Assembly: GCA_036677145.1 (NCBI GenBank)
Contig: JAKFFF010000087.1
Span: 1-64,000 of the forward strand
DNA length: 64,000 bases
Direction of reading: 5' to 3'
Origin: CADEED01 sp036677145
GTDB taxonomy: Bacteria; Pseudomonadota; Gammaproteobacteria; Steroidobacterales; Steroidobacteraceae
Shown one piece after another: positions 8,896-17,476 of the stretch (the stretch's first letter is position 1; every line of letters starts with the position of its first letter). Below the pieces are notes generated by a model. That model worked only from the letters and a program-made list of their open reading frames with translations, was not told where the DNA came from and made no database searches. The translations under genes and the position numbers were made by a program.

Positions 8896-9996
8896 ATGTC
8901 CATGAATCGGCGCCATGCGTTGAAACTCGGCGGCGCAATCGGTCTCACCGCGCTGGCCTCGAACGCAGCCTTCGCCAAGGTCAAGCCGCAACGCGTCCTG
9001 ATCCTCGGCGGCACCGGCTTCATCGGTCCGCACTTCGTCGACGCACTGACCGCGGACGGTCACAAGATCACGCTGTTCAATCGCGGCAAACGCGATCCGG
9101 AGATCAAGCCCGGCATCGAGCAATTACACGGCGACCGCAACGGGGATCTCGAATCGCTCAAGGGCCGCGACTGGGACGTCGTGATCGACAATTCGGGCTA
9201 CTTCCCGAAACAGGTCAGGGCCAGCGCGGATCTGCTCAAGGGCCACGCCCGGCAATACATCTTCATCTCCAGCGTCGCCGTGTACGCCGACTTCAAGAAA
9301 CCCGGCATCGACGAGGACTATCCACTCGCGCAGTTGAAGGACCCGGACACCGACGTCATGAGCGGTGAAACCTACGGCGGCCTCAAGGTGCTCGCCGAAA
9401 AGGTGGTGCAGGACGTTTTCGGCAAGAACGCGACCCTCATCCGGCCTACCTACATTGCGGGCCCGGGCGATCCCACCGATCGCTTCACGTACTGGCCGTG
9501 GCGCGTCTCGAAGGGCGGCGAGATGCTCGCGCCGGGCTCGGCCAGCGATCCTTTTCAGTACATCGACGTGCGCGATCTCGCCGACTTTGTCCGAAGCTGT
9601 GTCGAGAAGAAGATCACGGGAACATTCAATCTCTGCAGCCCGCACGTGACCATGGGTTCCCTGCTCGAGACCAGCAAGAAGGTCACCGGCGCGGATACGA
9701 AAATCGTCTGGGCCAGTCCGGATTTCCTCACCGAAAACGCGATCATCGGCGAGAAGGTAGAAGGCAATTTCATGCCCATCTGGACGCCGGCGACCGGCGA
9801 GGACGCGGGCATCGTGATGGCGAGTTGCTCACGCGCGATGGCGAAGGGATTGAAGCTGCGTTCACTCGAAACCACGATCCGCGACACCCTCGCCTGGCAG
9901 GCAACACGTCCGGCGGAAAAACAGAAGCTGCGCGCGGGTCTGTCGTTCGAGCAGGAAACCGAGCTGCTCGCGAAGCTCAAGCTCCGGAACGGCTAG
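8896..9996 (+). CDS. Tat-exported NAD-dependent epimerase/dehydratase-family protein
   Basis: A 366-residue protein. The N-terminus has a twin-arginine signal (RRHALKLGG at 5-13) followed by an AFA-like cleavage region. The rest is an extended short-chain dehydrogenase: a Rossmann G-G-T-G-F-I-G nucleotide-binding loop near residue 38, a S-S-V-A-V-Y strand with the catalytic Ser region, and a Y-G-G-L-K segment supplying the Tyr/Lys pair. A Tat signal on a cofactor-binding enzyme fits export after folding. It follows the quinoprotein gene by about 100 bases on the same strand and may act on a related carbohydrate. GGGGAG precedes the ATG. Confidence 0.8.
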   Translation: MSMNRRHALKLGGAIGLTALASNAAFAKVKPQRVLILGGTGFIGPHFVDALTADGHKITLFNRGKRDPEIKPGIEQLHGDRNGDLESLKGRDWDVVIDNSGYFPKQVRASADLLKGHARQYIFISSVAVYADFKKPGIDEDYPLAQLKDPDTDVMSGETYGGLKVLAEKVVQDVFGKNATLIRPTYIAGPGDPTDRFTYWPWRVSKGGEMLAPGSASDPFQYIDVRDLADFVRSCVEKKITGTFNLCSPHVTMGSLLETSKKVTGADTKIVWASPDFLTENAIIGEKVEGNFMPIWTPATGEDAGIVMASCSRAMAKGLKLRSLETTIRDTLAWQATRPAEKQKLRAGLSFEQETELLAKLKLRNG

Positions 9997-10399
9997 CGCG
10001 CGCCGCGGTCTCGAGCGTGTCCTTGATGACCTGCAGACCCGCGGTCATCATCGTTTCGACCTGGCCCGCGAGGTCATCGGGCAGCACGTCCGCCATCCAG
10101 ACGAAAATCGAGCCGCCATTGATGTCTTCGGTGACACGCGCCGCGGCGCTGTAGTGGCGGAACTGCTGGCCGATGATGGCCCAGCACACACGGCGCCGTT
10201 CCTCATCGATGCTGACGATCTCCTCGCGCGCGATCATTCCATTGCCGAACGTCACCACCCGGGTGTTGCCCTCCAGGCGGGTGTTCGTCACGAAACCCGG
10301 CACGAGGCGTTCGTGCAGCGCGCCGACGTCGCGCAATGCGTCCCAAACCAGGTCGCGTGACGCATCGATATGAATTTCCTTGCGGATACTGGCCATCAT
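9977..10399 (-). CDS. SRPBCC-family (START-like) protein
   Basis: About 140 residues with the layout of polyketide-cyclase/START-like ligand-binding proteins. It opens with the I-x-I-D-A-S-R-D-L-V-W-D-A-L-R-D segment, continues through alternating strands such as V-V-T-F-G-N-G, and ends in a long amphipathic helix (TMMTAGLQVIKDTLE). These proteins bind small hydrophobic ligands; the ligand here is unknown. The gene converges on the epimerase gene and overlaps its 3' end by 20 bases. Start placed at the ATGATG pair (10399/10396) preceded by GGAAATC; an upstream in-frame ATG at 10426 is possible. Confidence 0.7.
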   Translation of the reverse strand: MMASIRKEIHIDASRDLVWDALRDVGALHERLVPGFVTNTRLEGNTRVVTFGNGMIAREEIVSIDEERRRVCWAIIGQQFRHYSAAARVTEDINGGSIFVWMADVLPDDLAGQVETMMTAGLQVIKDTLETAARASRSGA

Positions 10400-10578
10400 G
10401 ATTTCCGTGAGTTGCCCCACCGGCATGTTGGCGGTGCGACATGCCGCGCGAAGTCAGCCGGCGGCGCACGCCGCTGACCGATTTCGCCGGACGGGCCGTT
10501 CAGGTTCCGTTAATTCTGGATTCAGCGTGAGTTAAGTACGCGGCCCGCATCCTGCCCACACTCCAGCGGGATGACGCC

Positions 10579-10926
10579 ATGTTCTCGATTCGCCGACTCA
10601 CAACTCTGATCCCGGTATTTCTGATGGCGGCGGGTTGCGCGTCCGCTCCGCACGGCTGGATACCGTCCGACAGCGATCGCGAGCTGGCCATCGTCCGGGT
10701 CTCTTACGAATATGCCAAGGCCTCGGACCCACGCCTGACCGACACCCAGGCCGGGGAAATCGCCGGGAACCGCTGCGCGACCTGGGGATACGAACGCGCC
10801 GAGGTCATTCCCGGCAACTTGCGCAAATGCAGCGTGAAATCGGGCGAGCGTTGCGATCTGTGGAAAGTCACCCGCGAGTATCAATGCACGAAAGACGCGG
10901 CTTTTGCTGCCACGCTGGCGCGTTGA
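10579..10926 (+). CDS. YecR-like lipoprotein (copy 2)
   Basis: A 115-residue lipoprotein (lipobox MAAGC, Cys near residue 20) related to the one at 2468-2779. Both share RVSYEYAK/EIAYEFRR-type strands, a R-C-A-x-W-G motif and a terminal C-x-x-W-x-VTREYxC motif. Here the C-terminus is extended by a dozen residues. The four mature-region cysteines are conserved between the copies. Two diverged copies 8 kb apart suggest an old duplication. Function is unknown. Confidence 0.75.
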   Translation: MFSIRRLTTLIPVFLMAAGCASAPHGWIPSDSDRELAIVRVSYEYAKASDPRLTDTQAGEIAGNRCATWGYERAEVIPGNLRKCSVKSGERCDLWKVTREYQCTKDAAFAATLAR

Positions 10927-10980
10927 CAGGGCGGTGGCCTGACGTGCGCGGCGCAGGCGCCGGTGTAAGCTCGGCGCCTG

Positions 10981-12885
10981 ATGTCCATTCTCGACCGAAT
11001 ACTCGGCCGTACCCCATCGGCTGGCCCGCAGATTACCGCCAGGCCGGGACGACTTCCGCCGATCAGCGATGTGCCGGCCATGCCCCGGTCGCAGTCGCCA
11101 CCGGCACCGGCGATTCACGAACGACCCATCAGCGTCTACGACCAGCACGGCCGCAAGATCGAGGTGGGCCGTGAAGCCTGGCGCAAAGACGTATTGCTCC
11201 CCAACCTCGCGGCCAACCGCGACAGACCGGACACGCTGCATGGCCTCATCAGCGATGCGCTTCGCGACGACTTCGCGGCAGACGTGCTGGACCACGCGCG
11301 CCATCTCGCCGACACGGACCCGCAACCGCGCCGGGGCGCGCTGCTGCTCGGAACGGTCCTCCTTCAACTGAAGGACTTCGCCGCCGCGCGCGCCGTGTTC
11401 GAACGCGCGCTCGGCCGCCATGGCGACGACGCCTATCTACTCTCGGGACTCGCCCGCGCGCTGGCGGAGCTCGGCGATGCGCAAGGCGCCGACGAATTGA
11501 TCTGGCGCGCGCTCGCGCTCGACCCCAACGAGGAGGCCGCGCTCGGCTGGCTGGCCGCGCGGGCCGAAGCCAATGGCGGGCCGGTCGCGGTGCTCGCGAT
11601 CTACGCCCGTGCCGCGATGCTGTCGGGAAGCTGGCGCGCGCATCTCGCGCTCGCGCGTGCCGCGCTCGGTCGCGGGGACACGCTCGAAGCGGGGCGCTTG
11701 TACGAAGAGGCGCTCAATCGGGTCATTCCGCCGCACGAAGACCTCCTGACGCAGATGTCCGCGGATCTCGGCAATCGCGGCCAGTCGGAGCTGCTCGTGC
11801 GACTGACCCGGCCGCACTTCGATGCCGCCGTTCATGGCCTGGTCGTCGGCAGCAACCTGCTGCGCGCGCTGATCGATCTCGGGCGTCTGGCCGAGGCGCG
11901 CAAACTACTCGAACAGCTCCAGGCGCGGCAGCGGCCGGAGTGGCTCGAGCAGCTTCTCGGCTGGGAGAGGAAACTCGACGATGCGCAGAAAACCTTCGTC
12001 GAGGCCGCGGCGCCCTCCGACTTCATCGTCCTCACGCTCGAGCAGCCCGTGTGGGCGAGCGAGGCACTCGGATTCGATACGGTGTTGCCGCGCAAGGTCG
12101 AGGGCGCACCTCGAATCCACATCTTTTGCGCGAGCGGCGAGGGCCCGCCGGCCGCGGCCAAAGATCTCGGCCGCATCACGCGCGCGTTGCCGATGTTCTT
12201 CGCCGAAGAGCTCTACCTGCGCAGCAGCGCGAAGTGCGCATTCCTGCTGCCGTGGCGCAAGCAGGGCGGTTTCATCGTCTCCGCGCAGCCATGGTCGCGC
12301 GAGCTGCTGCCCGCCGATCCATCACCGCCGGAGTTGCTGGTGTTCATGCACATCGATGCCACCCGATCGCCGTGGCGTGCACGCGTGACGCTCGCGCAGC
12401 CGGAGGCGGGCGCGATCTCGTTCGCTCACAACATCGCACCCGGAAACCTCGCGCAGGGCGCCGTCGCGTTGCTCGAGGATCTCGCGACTCGCGCGACCAT
12501 CCTGCTGGGCGTGCAACGCAAGGAAGGTGACCCCGCGCTCGCGACTCCCAGGAACAGTCTTTTGCCCGCCTACCTCACGGCGCTGGAATACGCGCTGGTG
12601 GTCGAGATGGCCGCTCGCCGGGACGCCGGTGACTCTCTGCAGATCGAGGAGCGCGCGATTTTCGATCACCTGCTGGACGTCGCCACGAAAGGCGGCAGAC
12701 AGTTGCGCCCGCGGATGCTGTTGATGAATGCGCTCGAAAACCAGTCGCGGCGCCGTCCCGGCATCGTGGCCGAGTACTTCGACGGAGCGCGGATGCTCAA
12801 TGAGCGTCACACGTCGGGCGCCGGTGCGGAGGTGATGGAGAAGGCCGTCGCGACGATAGCCGACAAAACGGGCGCCGCACGATAG
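10981..12885 (+). CDS. Large TPR-repeat protein
   Basis: A 634-residue protein without a signal peptide. The N-terminal 50 residues are Pro-rich and unstructured. Residues about 90-330 hold repeated TPR helices, for example L-L-G-T-V-L-L-Q-L-K-D-F-A-A-A-R-A-V-F-E-R-A-L and A-D-E-L-I-W-R-A-L-A-L-D-P-N-E-E. The C-terminal half has no domain I recognise and may be a separate enzyme-like or scaffold domain. It is probably cytoplasmic. It precedes the CPBP gene by 48 bases on the same strand, which suggests but does not prove co-transcription. Confidence 0.65.
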   Translation: MSILDRILGRTPSAGPQITARPGRLPPISDVPAMPRSQSPPAPAIHERPISVYDQHGRKIEVGREAWRKDVLLPNLAANRDRPDTLHGLISDALRDDFAADVLDHARHLADTDPQPRRGALLLGTVLLQLKDFAAARAVFERALGRHGDDAYLLSGLARALAELGDAQGADELIWRALALDPNEEAALGWLAARAEANGGPVAVLAIYARAAMLSGSWRAHLALARAALGRGDTLEAGRLYEEALNRVIPPHEDLLTQMSADLGNRGQSELLVRLTRPHFDAAVHGLVVGSNLLRALIDLGRLAEARKLLEQLQARQRPEWLEQLLGWERKLDDAQKTFVEAAAPSDFIVLTLEQPVWASEALGFDTVLPRKVEGAPRIHIFCASGEGPPAAAKDLGRITRALPMFFAEELYLRSSAKCAFLLPWRKQGGFIVSAQPWSRELLPADPSPPELLVFMHIDATRSPWRARVTLAQPEAGAISFAHNIAPGNLAQGAVALLEDLATRATILLGVQRKEGDPALATPRNSLLPAYLTALEYALVVEMAARRDAGDSLQIEERAIFDHLLDVATKGGRQLRPRMLLMNALENQSRRRPGIVAEYFDGARMLNERHTSGAGAEVMEKAVATIADKTGAAR

Positions 12886-12933
12886 AGTGTCGCGCCGCAT
12901 CCCGCGGCCTCCGCTGAAATCCAACCGCGCCGA

Positions 12934-13626
12934 ATGAACGCGCTCCACGAACGCATCCGCCAGCTGCCGCCCGGAATCGAATTCCTGATCGTCGTGAGCT
13001 GGGCATTCGGCATGCCCATCCTTTCTTCAATCGTGGCGATTCTCGGGGCCGGCGGTGAATCCGTGCGGACGGTGTTCACCAACGAAGCGTTGTTGTCGAT
13101 ACTCATTTTCGAGATCGTGCAGTCCGTGTTCCTGGTCTGGTTCCTGCGCATCCGCGGCTGGACGCTCGAGAAGATCGGACTGCAGGTGACCTGGCGCACG
13201 ACCGCGTGGGGCTTGGCGTTGCTGGTCCTGACCTACGTGATGGTGATCGGCGCGCAGGCGTTGGCGCAGATGCTCCTGCCGATCGATCACGCGCGGGCGC
13301 TCGCGGAATATCCCACCGCCGGACGCGATTTGAGCAAGGAGCTCGTATTCGTGACCTCGGCTGTGAACGGCATTTTCGAAGAAGTGTTCGTGGCCGGTTA
13401 CATCATCACGGCGCTCAAGGAAAAACGCGGCGACTGGATCGCGATCAATGCGAGCACCGTCGTGCGGATGTTGTATCACCTGTACCAGGGTCCGATCGGC
13501 ATCATCACGATCGTGCCGCTGGGCCTGCTGTACGGCTACACGTACGTGCGCACTCGGCAGCTGTGGCCGCTCATTCTCGCGCACGTGTTCATCGACATCA
13601 TCGGTCTGACGTTCGTGGCGGCCTGA
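12934..13626 (+). CDS. CPBP-family intramembrane protease-like protein
   Basis: A 230-residue membrane protein with about six helices and the three CPBP/Abi motifs. Motif 1 reads E149-E150-V-F-V-A154, so the usual Arg of EExxxR is replaced by Ala. Motif 2 has H182 in the segment RMLYHLYQG. Motif 3 is H217-x3-D221 (HVFID). These Glu and His residues coordinate the catalytic metal in active CPBP proteases such as Rce1. The Glu and His ligands are all present, so metal binding is plausible; the effect of losing the Arg is not known. Confidence 0.75.
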   Translation: MNALHERIRQLPPGIEFLIVVSWAFGMPILSSIVAILGAGGESVRTVFTNEALLSILIFEIVQSVFLVWFLRIRGWTLEKIGLQVTWRTTAWGLALLVLTYVMVIGAQALAQMLLPIDHARALAEYPTAGRDLSKELVFVTSAVNGIFEEVFVAGYIITALKEKRGDWIAINASTVVRMLYHLYQGPIGIITIVPLGLLYGYTYVRTRQLWPLILAHVFIDIIGLTFVAA

Positions 13627-13638
13627 AGGATTCGCGGT

Positions 13639-14490
13639 TCAGGCGACGTTGCGCGCCTTGAATTCGCGCGCGATGCGTCGCCGTTCCCGTTCGCGCAGCA
13701 GTTGCTGGCCACGCGCCCAGTCGATGACCTGGTCCGCGATGTCTTCCCAGCCGCGCTGGCCGATCAGGAAATGCGTGCGGTGCGCGAACTCGCGGTATTC
13801 CGTGATCGCTGGTGAATGGCGGTAGAGCCGGAAGTTCGCCTTCACCACGGACGGCGGCGCCACGTGATCGAACTCGCCCGCCACCATCAGCAGTGGCGGC
13901 CGCTTGGCCCGCCGCACGTTGACCTGGGACTCGGCGAACGGATTGAAATTCGCGAGCTCGGTCTGGAAGAGCAGGTGATCGGCGGCGGGCACCGCGTATC
14001 GCTGGTACACGCGATCGGATTCCTCGCGCGTGCTGTCGTTCATCAGGGCGTAGTGAAACTGCGCCGGCGTCAGCGCGACGCTCCGCCGGTTGTTGCGTGG
14101 GTCGATGAGCTGCGGCGCGATCACGCGCAGCGTCGACCATGGCAGGCGCCAGACGCCCTTGACCGGCAGCGGCGCGAGGGCGATGCCGCACAGTCCCAGG
14201 CCGCGGCTCAGCAAAGCCTGCGTCACCAATCCGCCCAGGCAATGCCCGATGATGATCGGCGGCGAGTCGAGCTCGAGGACGAGGCGTTCGTAGTGATCGA
14301 CGATCTGCCGCAGGCTGGTGCGCGCATACGCCTGCGGATCGCGGCGCAACGCGCGGATGTCGCGTTCCATGCCCGGCCAGCCTGGCGCAAAGATGTTGTA
14401 GCCGCGTTCGAGGTAATAGTGCGCCCAGCCCTCGAGGCTCAATGGGGTCAGCCAGAGTCCGTTGATGAGGACGATGTTGTTAGTGCGCAT
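13639..14490 (-). CDS. Alpha/beta hydrolase with Cys nucleophile
   Basis: A 283-residue alpha/beta-hydrolase fold. The nucleophile elbow reads G-H-C84-L-G-G, with Cys where most lipases and esterases have Ser. The acid is in V-A-G-E-F-D-H and the base in the A-H-R-T-H-F-L-I-G segment. An N-terminal I-V-L-I-N-G-L-W oxyanion strand and a lid region with several aromatic residues complete the fold. There is no signal peptide, so it is probably cytoplasmic. A Cys nucleophile is usual for dienelactone hydrolases, but the rest of this protein looks like the lysophospholipase/esterase side of the superfamily. Confidence 0.75.
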   Translation of the reverse strand: MRTNNIVLINGLWLTPLSLEGWAHYYLERGYNIFAPGWPGMERDIRALRRDPQAYARTSLRQIVDHYERLVLELDSPPIIIGHCLGGLVTQALLSRGLGLCGIALAPLPVKGVWRLPWSTLRVIAPQLIDPRNNRRSVALTPAQFHYALMNDSTREESDRVYQRYAVPAADHLLFQTELANFNPFAESQVNVRRAKRPPLLMVAGEFDHVAPPSVVKANFRLYRHSPAITEYREFAHRTHFLIGQRGWEDIADQVIDWARGQQLLRERERRRIAREFKARNVA

Positions 14491-14678
14491 GACAAACTAT
14501 CGGCGGGGAACTGCCAGGGAGTTCAGCACAACGACTCCCCGGAAGAATTCCGGGAGATTCTTAAGTTGCTCGAATCTTGACCATGCGTATAAGTGGGGTG
14601 GTGACTAGATAGGACGATTCCTACAGGCGCGGCGCGCACGCATGGCCCCGGCGGGCGGGTGCCGGTACGATTCCGGCC

Positions 14679-14975
14679 ATGGAAGAACCCACTCGCGATG
14701 AGATAAATGCGCTGACCGGACCCACCGTGATCGAGTTCGGCGCCACCTGGTGCGGATTCTGTCAGGCGGCGCAGGCTGACATTGCGGCGGTCTTGAAACA
14801 CCATCCGGGGGTTCGGCACATCAAGGTCGAGGACGGCAAGGGACGGCCGCTGGGCCGTTCGTTTGGCGTGAAACTCTGGCCCACGCTGGTGTTCATGGAC
14901 GGGGGAACCGAGCGGGGCCGCGTGGTCCGGCCGGGCAGCGCGGCGGAGATCGAAGCGATTTTCATGCCCTCGTGA
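14679..14975 (+). CDS. Small cytoplasmic thioredoxin-like protein
   Basis: A 98-residue thioredoxin fold with the active site W24-C25-G-F-C28 in A-T-W-C-G-F-C. The cis-Pro is in the L-W-P-T-L-V-F segment, and the E-F-G-A-T-W strand matches the family. There is no signal peptide. It is shorter than typical thioredoxin (about 108 residues) and uses CGFC instead of CGPC, which usually shifts the redox potential. The partner reductase is not in the window. Confidence 0.8.
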   Translation: MEEPTRDEINALTGPTVIEFGATWCGFCQAAQADIAAVLKHHPGVRHIKVEDGKGRPLGRSFGVKLWPTLVFMDGGTERGRVVRPGSAAEIEAIFMPS

Positions 14976-15016
14976 ACCAGGGCTCCCTTCGGCGCGGCCG
15001 GATTGGTTAACGTCCG

Positions 15017-15958
15017 GTGCGTATGACCCACCGATACGCATGGCTCCTGGCCTCGATTCTTCTCCTGGGCGGACCGGCCGTGGTTGCCCAGCCTGCGGAC
15101 ACCGACGAAAGCGCATATGCGCCGGCGACGCTCGCGAAGATCATGGGCGGCAGCCCGCGTTCGCAGAACGACGAGGCCGAGCTCGCGGCGCCCGGGCAGT
15201 GGTTTCACACCACGGCGACCTTCACGGGACGCAAGCGTCCATTGTCGGGGCGTTTCCGGCCCATCGTCGGCGCCTGGGTCAGCAGCCGCGGCCTGCCTTC
15301 CGACCAGGTCGAAATGCAATTCAGCGGCGAGTTGCCGGAGCTCGAGTTCGAGCAGGGCGGCAAGAAGTACTGGATCATGGCGGGTCTGCCCGGCGGGCTC
15401 GGCTTCGACATCTATCCACCGGGTCAGAAGCTGACTATCTACCTGCAGAAGATCGGGTTCGCGTCCGGCACGCCGGTGGCGGTGCTCACGATCGCGAAGC
15501 TGCCGGGGGGAGTCACCTCGACCACGGCGCCCGCGCAGCGGCGCATGCGCAATGCCCGCATGGGTGAAGGCGCGCGGCGGCAGGAAGCGACTTTCAGGAA
15601 TGGCTCGGCCACGTTCACCTATGCGGGGCGCGAATACACCTTGCCGCTCGATGTGCAGGGCCGCCATTCCGTGGCGCCGGGACTGTATTCATACGAAAAC
15701 GGCGTGCGTACCGCGTTGCTCGAATTCGGCGCGGGGGATACGCAGTACCTGCTGCTGCGTGTGCCGGTGGCCGAAGGCGCGGAAGGCGCCGACGTCGTGC
15801 CGTATCTCGTGTTGAACGGGCGCATCGTTCCGCCCATCGACCTCGGCGGCTGCGAGAACCGCATCGAGCCGGTGCGGCGCAGCGGCACGAGCGGCTCCGT
15901 CGATTGCGCCGCCGTGACCCGCGCGGTGCTCACGAAGCTCGAGTTCCACGCTAACTAG
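15017..15958 (+). CDS. Secreted protein of unknown function
   Basis: A 313-residue protein with a signal peptide (hydrophobic stretch around residues 8-24, likely cleavage near VVAQ). The mature part is rich in beta-strand and Gly (for example Y-W-I-M-A-G-L-P-G-G-L-G-F-D-I-Y) and has only two cysteines near the C-terminus, which may form one disulfide. I recognise no domain. An alternative start is the Met two codons in. Its 3' end overlaps the convergent zinc-ribbon gene by eight bases. Confidence 0.65.
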   Translation: MRMTHRYAWLLASILLLGGPAVVAQPADTDESAYAPATLAKIMGGSPRSQNDEAELAAPGQWFHTTATFTGRKRPLSGRFRPIVGAWVSSRGLPSDQVEMQFSGELPELEFEQGGKKYWIMAGLPGGLGFDIYPPGQKLTIYLQKIGFASGTPVAVLTIAKLPGGVTSTTAPAQRRMRNARMGEGARRQEATFRNGSATFTYAGREYTLPLDVQGRHSVAPGLYSYENGVRTALLEFGAGDTQYLLLRVPVAEGAEGADVVPYLVLNGRIVPPIDLGGCENRIEPVRRSGTSGSVDCAAVTRAVLTKLEFHAN

Positions 15959-16202
15959 GGTTCGAGGTCCAGCCGCGGGGCTTGCGATCGAAGGCGATGC
16001 CCACGTCGAAGCTGCGCGCCTGGCACTTCGAGCAGCGCAGACGGGTACAGGCTTGTTTGAGCGTGGCGTCCCAGCCGAGGATGTTAGCCAGCGATTTCGG
16101 CAGGATTTCCCGTTCGTGACGGCACTTGCGGCAGGTTACGCAGATGACGTAAGCGCCTGAACGATCGGAGAGTTTGTCGATGGTGTGGGCGGGCAGAGGC
16201 AT
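15951..16202 (-). CDS. Small zinc-ribbon-like protein
   Basis: An 83-residue protein with two CxxC pairs, one at V-T-C-R-K-C and one at L-R-C-S-K-C, spaced as in a zinc ribbon, plus single cysteines nearby. There is no signal peptide. Small zinc-ribbon proteins often bind nucleic acid or protein, but nothing here specifies which. It overlaps the convergent gene at its 3' end by eight bases. Confidence 0.6.
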   Translation of the reverse strand: MPLPAHTIDKLSDRSGAYVICVTCRKCRHEREILPKSLANILGWDATLKQACTRLRCSKCQARSFDVGIAFDRKPRGWTSNPS

Positions 16203-16299
16203 GGGCGATATTTTTTTCCCATTGCCGCCCCGCGTCCATCCAGTGGGCCATCGGCCGCCACACTGTATGAACCCCGGCGCTGCCTGTTAGGCTCGTGCC

Positions 16300-16755
16300 A
16301 TGTCCTTGAAAGTCATCATCGAACGCTGCGCGGAGCTCGACCAGCCGGGCTGGCTGCAGATGCGCATGGCGCTGTGGCCGGACGCCACGGCGGACGATCA
16401 TCGCGGGTACATGGCCATCTCGCTGGCTCAGCCGGAGCGTTTCCTGCAACTGATGATGTACGACGAGAATCGGGCGCCGATCGGGTTCATCGAGGGCTCG
16501 ATCCGCAGCGACTACGTGAACGGCACGGAAACCTCGCCGGTCGGTTTCGTCGAGGGCGTGTACGTGATCCCGTCGATGCGGCGCAAGGGAATCGCGCGGC
16601 ATCTGTTCGCGGCGATCGGCGACTGGGCGCAGGCGCGCGGTTGCCGCGAGCTCGCCTCCGACGCGCTGCTCGAGAACGAGGCCAGTCAGCGCGCTCATCG
16701 GGCGCTGGGATTTCGTGAGACCGAACGCGTCGTCTACTTCACCAAGAAGCTGTGA
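16300..16755 (+). CDS. GNAT acetyltransferase resembling aminoglycoside 6'-N-acetyltransferase, AAC(6')-I type
   Basis: A 151-residue GNAT-fold protein whose layout matches chromosomal AAC(6') enzymes. It has an opening M-R-x-A-L-W-P-D-x-T-x-D-D-H-R segment, then a Y-V-N-G-T-E-T-S-P-V-G-F-V-E-G-V-Y strand pair. The acetyl-CoA pyrophosphate loop is R-R-K-G-I-A-R-H-L, followed by E-L-A-S-D-A-L-L-E-N and a final H-R-A-L-G-F-R-E-T-E-R-V-V-Y-F. These segments align closely with AAC(6')-Iz-like proteins as I remember them. Such chromosomal genes are often weakly expressed, so whether this confers resistance is not knowable from sequence. A GNAT with another amine substrate remains possible. Confidence 0.75.
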   Translation: MSLKVIIERCAELDQPGWLQMRMALWPDATADDHRGYMAISLAQPERFLQLMMYDENRAPIGFIEGSIRSDYVNGTETSPVGFVEGVYVIPSMRRKGIARHLFAAIGDWAQARGCRELASDALLENEASQRAHRALGFRETERVVYFTKKL

Positions 16756-16771
16756 AACTGGGAGGACCCCT

Positions 16772-17476
16772 TCAGCCTTTCCTCGCGATGCGTTTTTGCG
16801 CGGCGGGAGTCGCAAGCTGGCGCAGCGCGTCCTTGCCGATCCAGCGCGGCGCGGGATCCTTCGACGCCGCCAGTTTCTTCGCCAGCGCCACGGCGGATTT
16901 GTTCAAAACAAGGCTGCGTTCACCGACGCCGCGCAGCGCCCAGTTCACGCCTTTCTTGACGAAGTTGCGTTCATCACTCGCGGCCTTTTCGATGAGCGGC
17001 AGGCAGCGCGCGAGATCTTTCTCGGCCACTTCCTTGTCCTTGAGCGCGACGCTCGCGAGCAGTGCGAACGACGCGCGCTTCACGTATTCCTCGCGATGCG
17101 TAGCCCACTTGTGGATCTTGGCCAGCGCGTGCGGCGTGCGCACCCAAAGCGCGAAACACAACGTGTCGCAGATCGCCCAGTTGTCGAAGTCGCGTGCCTG
17201 CTGGTCCATCTGCGCGGCGGTGACACGCGCGGGATCGTCCACGTAGGCGCACAACATGCGCGCTTCGTAGACGCCGGTCTTCCACAACGCGAGCGCCAGT
17301 GCGTGGTCGCGGCCGAGTTCCTTGCCGAGCTTCTGGATGTCCCCCATGCGCACGCCGAGTGCGTGGTCATCCGGGATTGCGTATCGCGCCATGCCGTCGC
17401 GCACGGATTTCGATGAATGTTTCTTCAGCCACGCGAGGGCGTAACCAACTCGGGACTCGGGAGGATCCGGCGCCAT
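16772..17476 (-). CDS. DNA alkylation repair protein, AlkD-like
   Basis: A 234-residue all-helical HEAT-like protein. It matches the AlkD/AlkC family: the G-V-R-M-G-D-I-Q-K-L-G-K-E-L segment, the Y-E-A-R-M-L-C-A-Y-V-D-D-P segment, and D-N-W-A-I-C-D-T-L-C with the conserved W and D of the DNA-binding groove. AlkD glycosylases remove bulky or cationic alkylated bases (for example N3-methyladenine and N7-methylguanine) from DNA. A cytoplasmic role in base excision repair is expected. Confidence 0.8.
   Translation of the reverse strand: MAPDPPESRVGYALAWLKKHSSKSVRDGMARYAIPDDHALGVRMGDIQKLGKELGRDHALALALWKTGVYEARMLCAYVDDPARVTAAQMDQQARDFDNWAICDTLCFALWVRTPHALAKIHKWATHREEYVKRASFALLASVALKDKEVAEKDLARCLPLIEKAASDERNFVKKGVNWALRGVGERSLVLNKSAVALAKKLAASKDPAPRWIGKDALRQLATPAAQKRIARKG

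Noticed and set aside
13816..14580. Forward ORF whose C-terminus (D-S-P-E-E-F-R-E-I-L-K-L-L-E-S) looks protein-like
   Set aside because: The rest is antisense to the alpha/beta hydrolase, and no start codon with a ribosome site exists in the spacer part, so it is probably chance.
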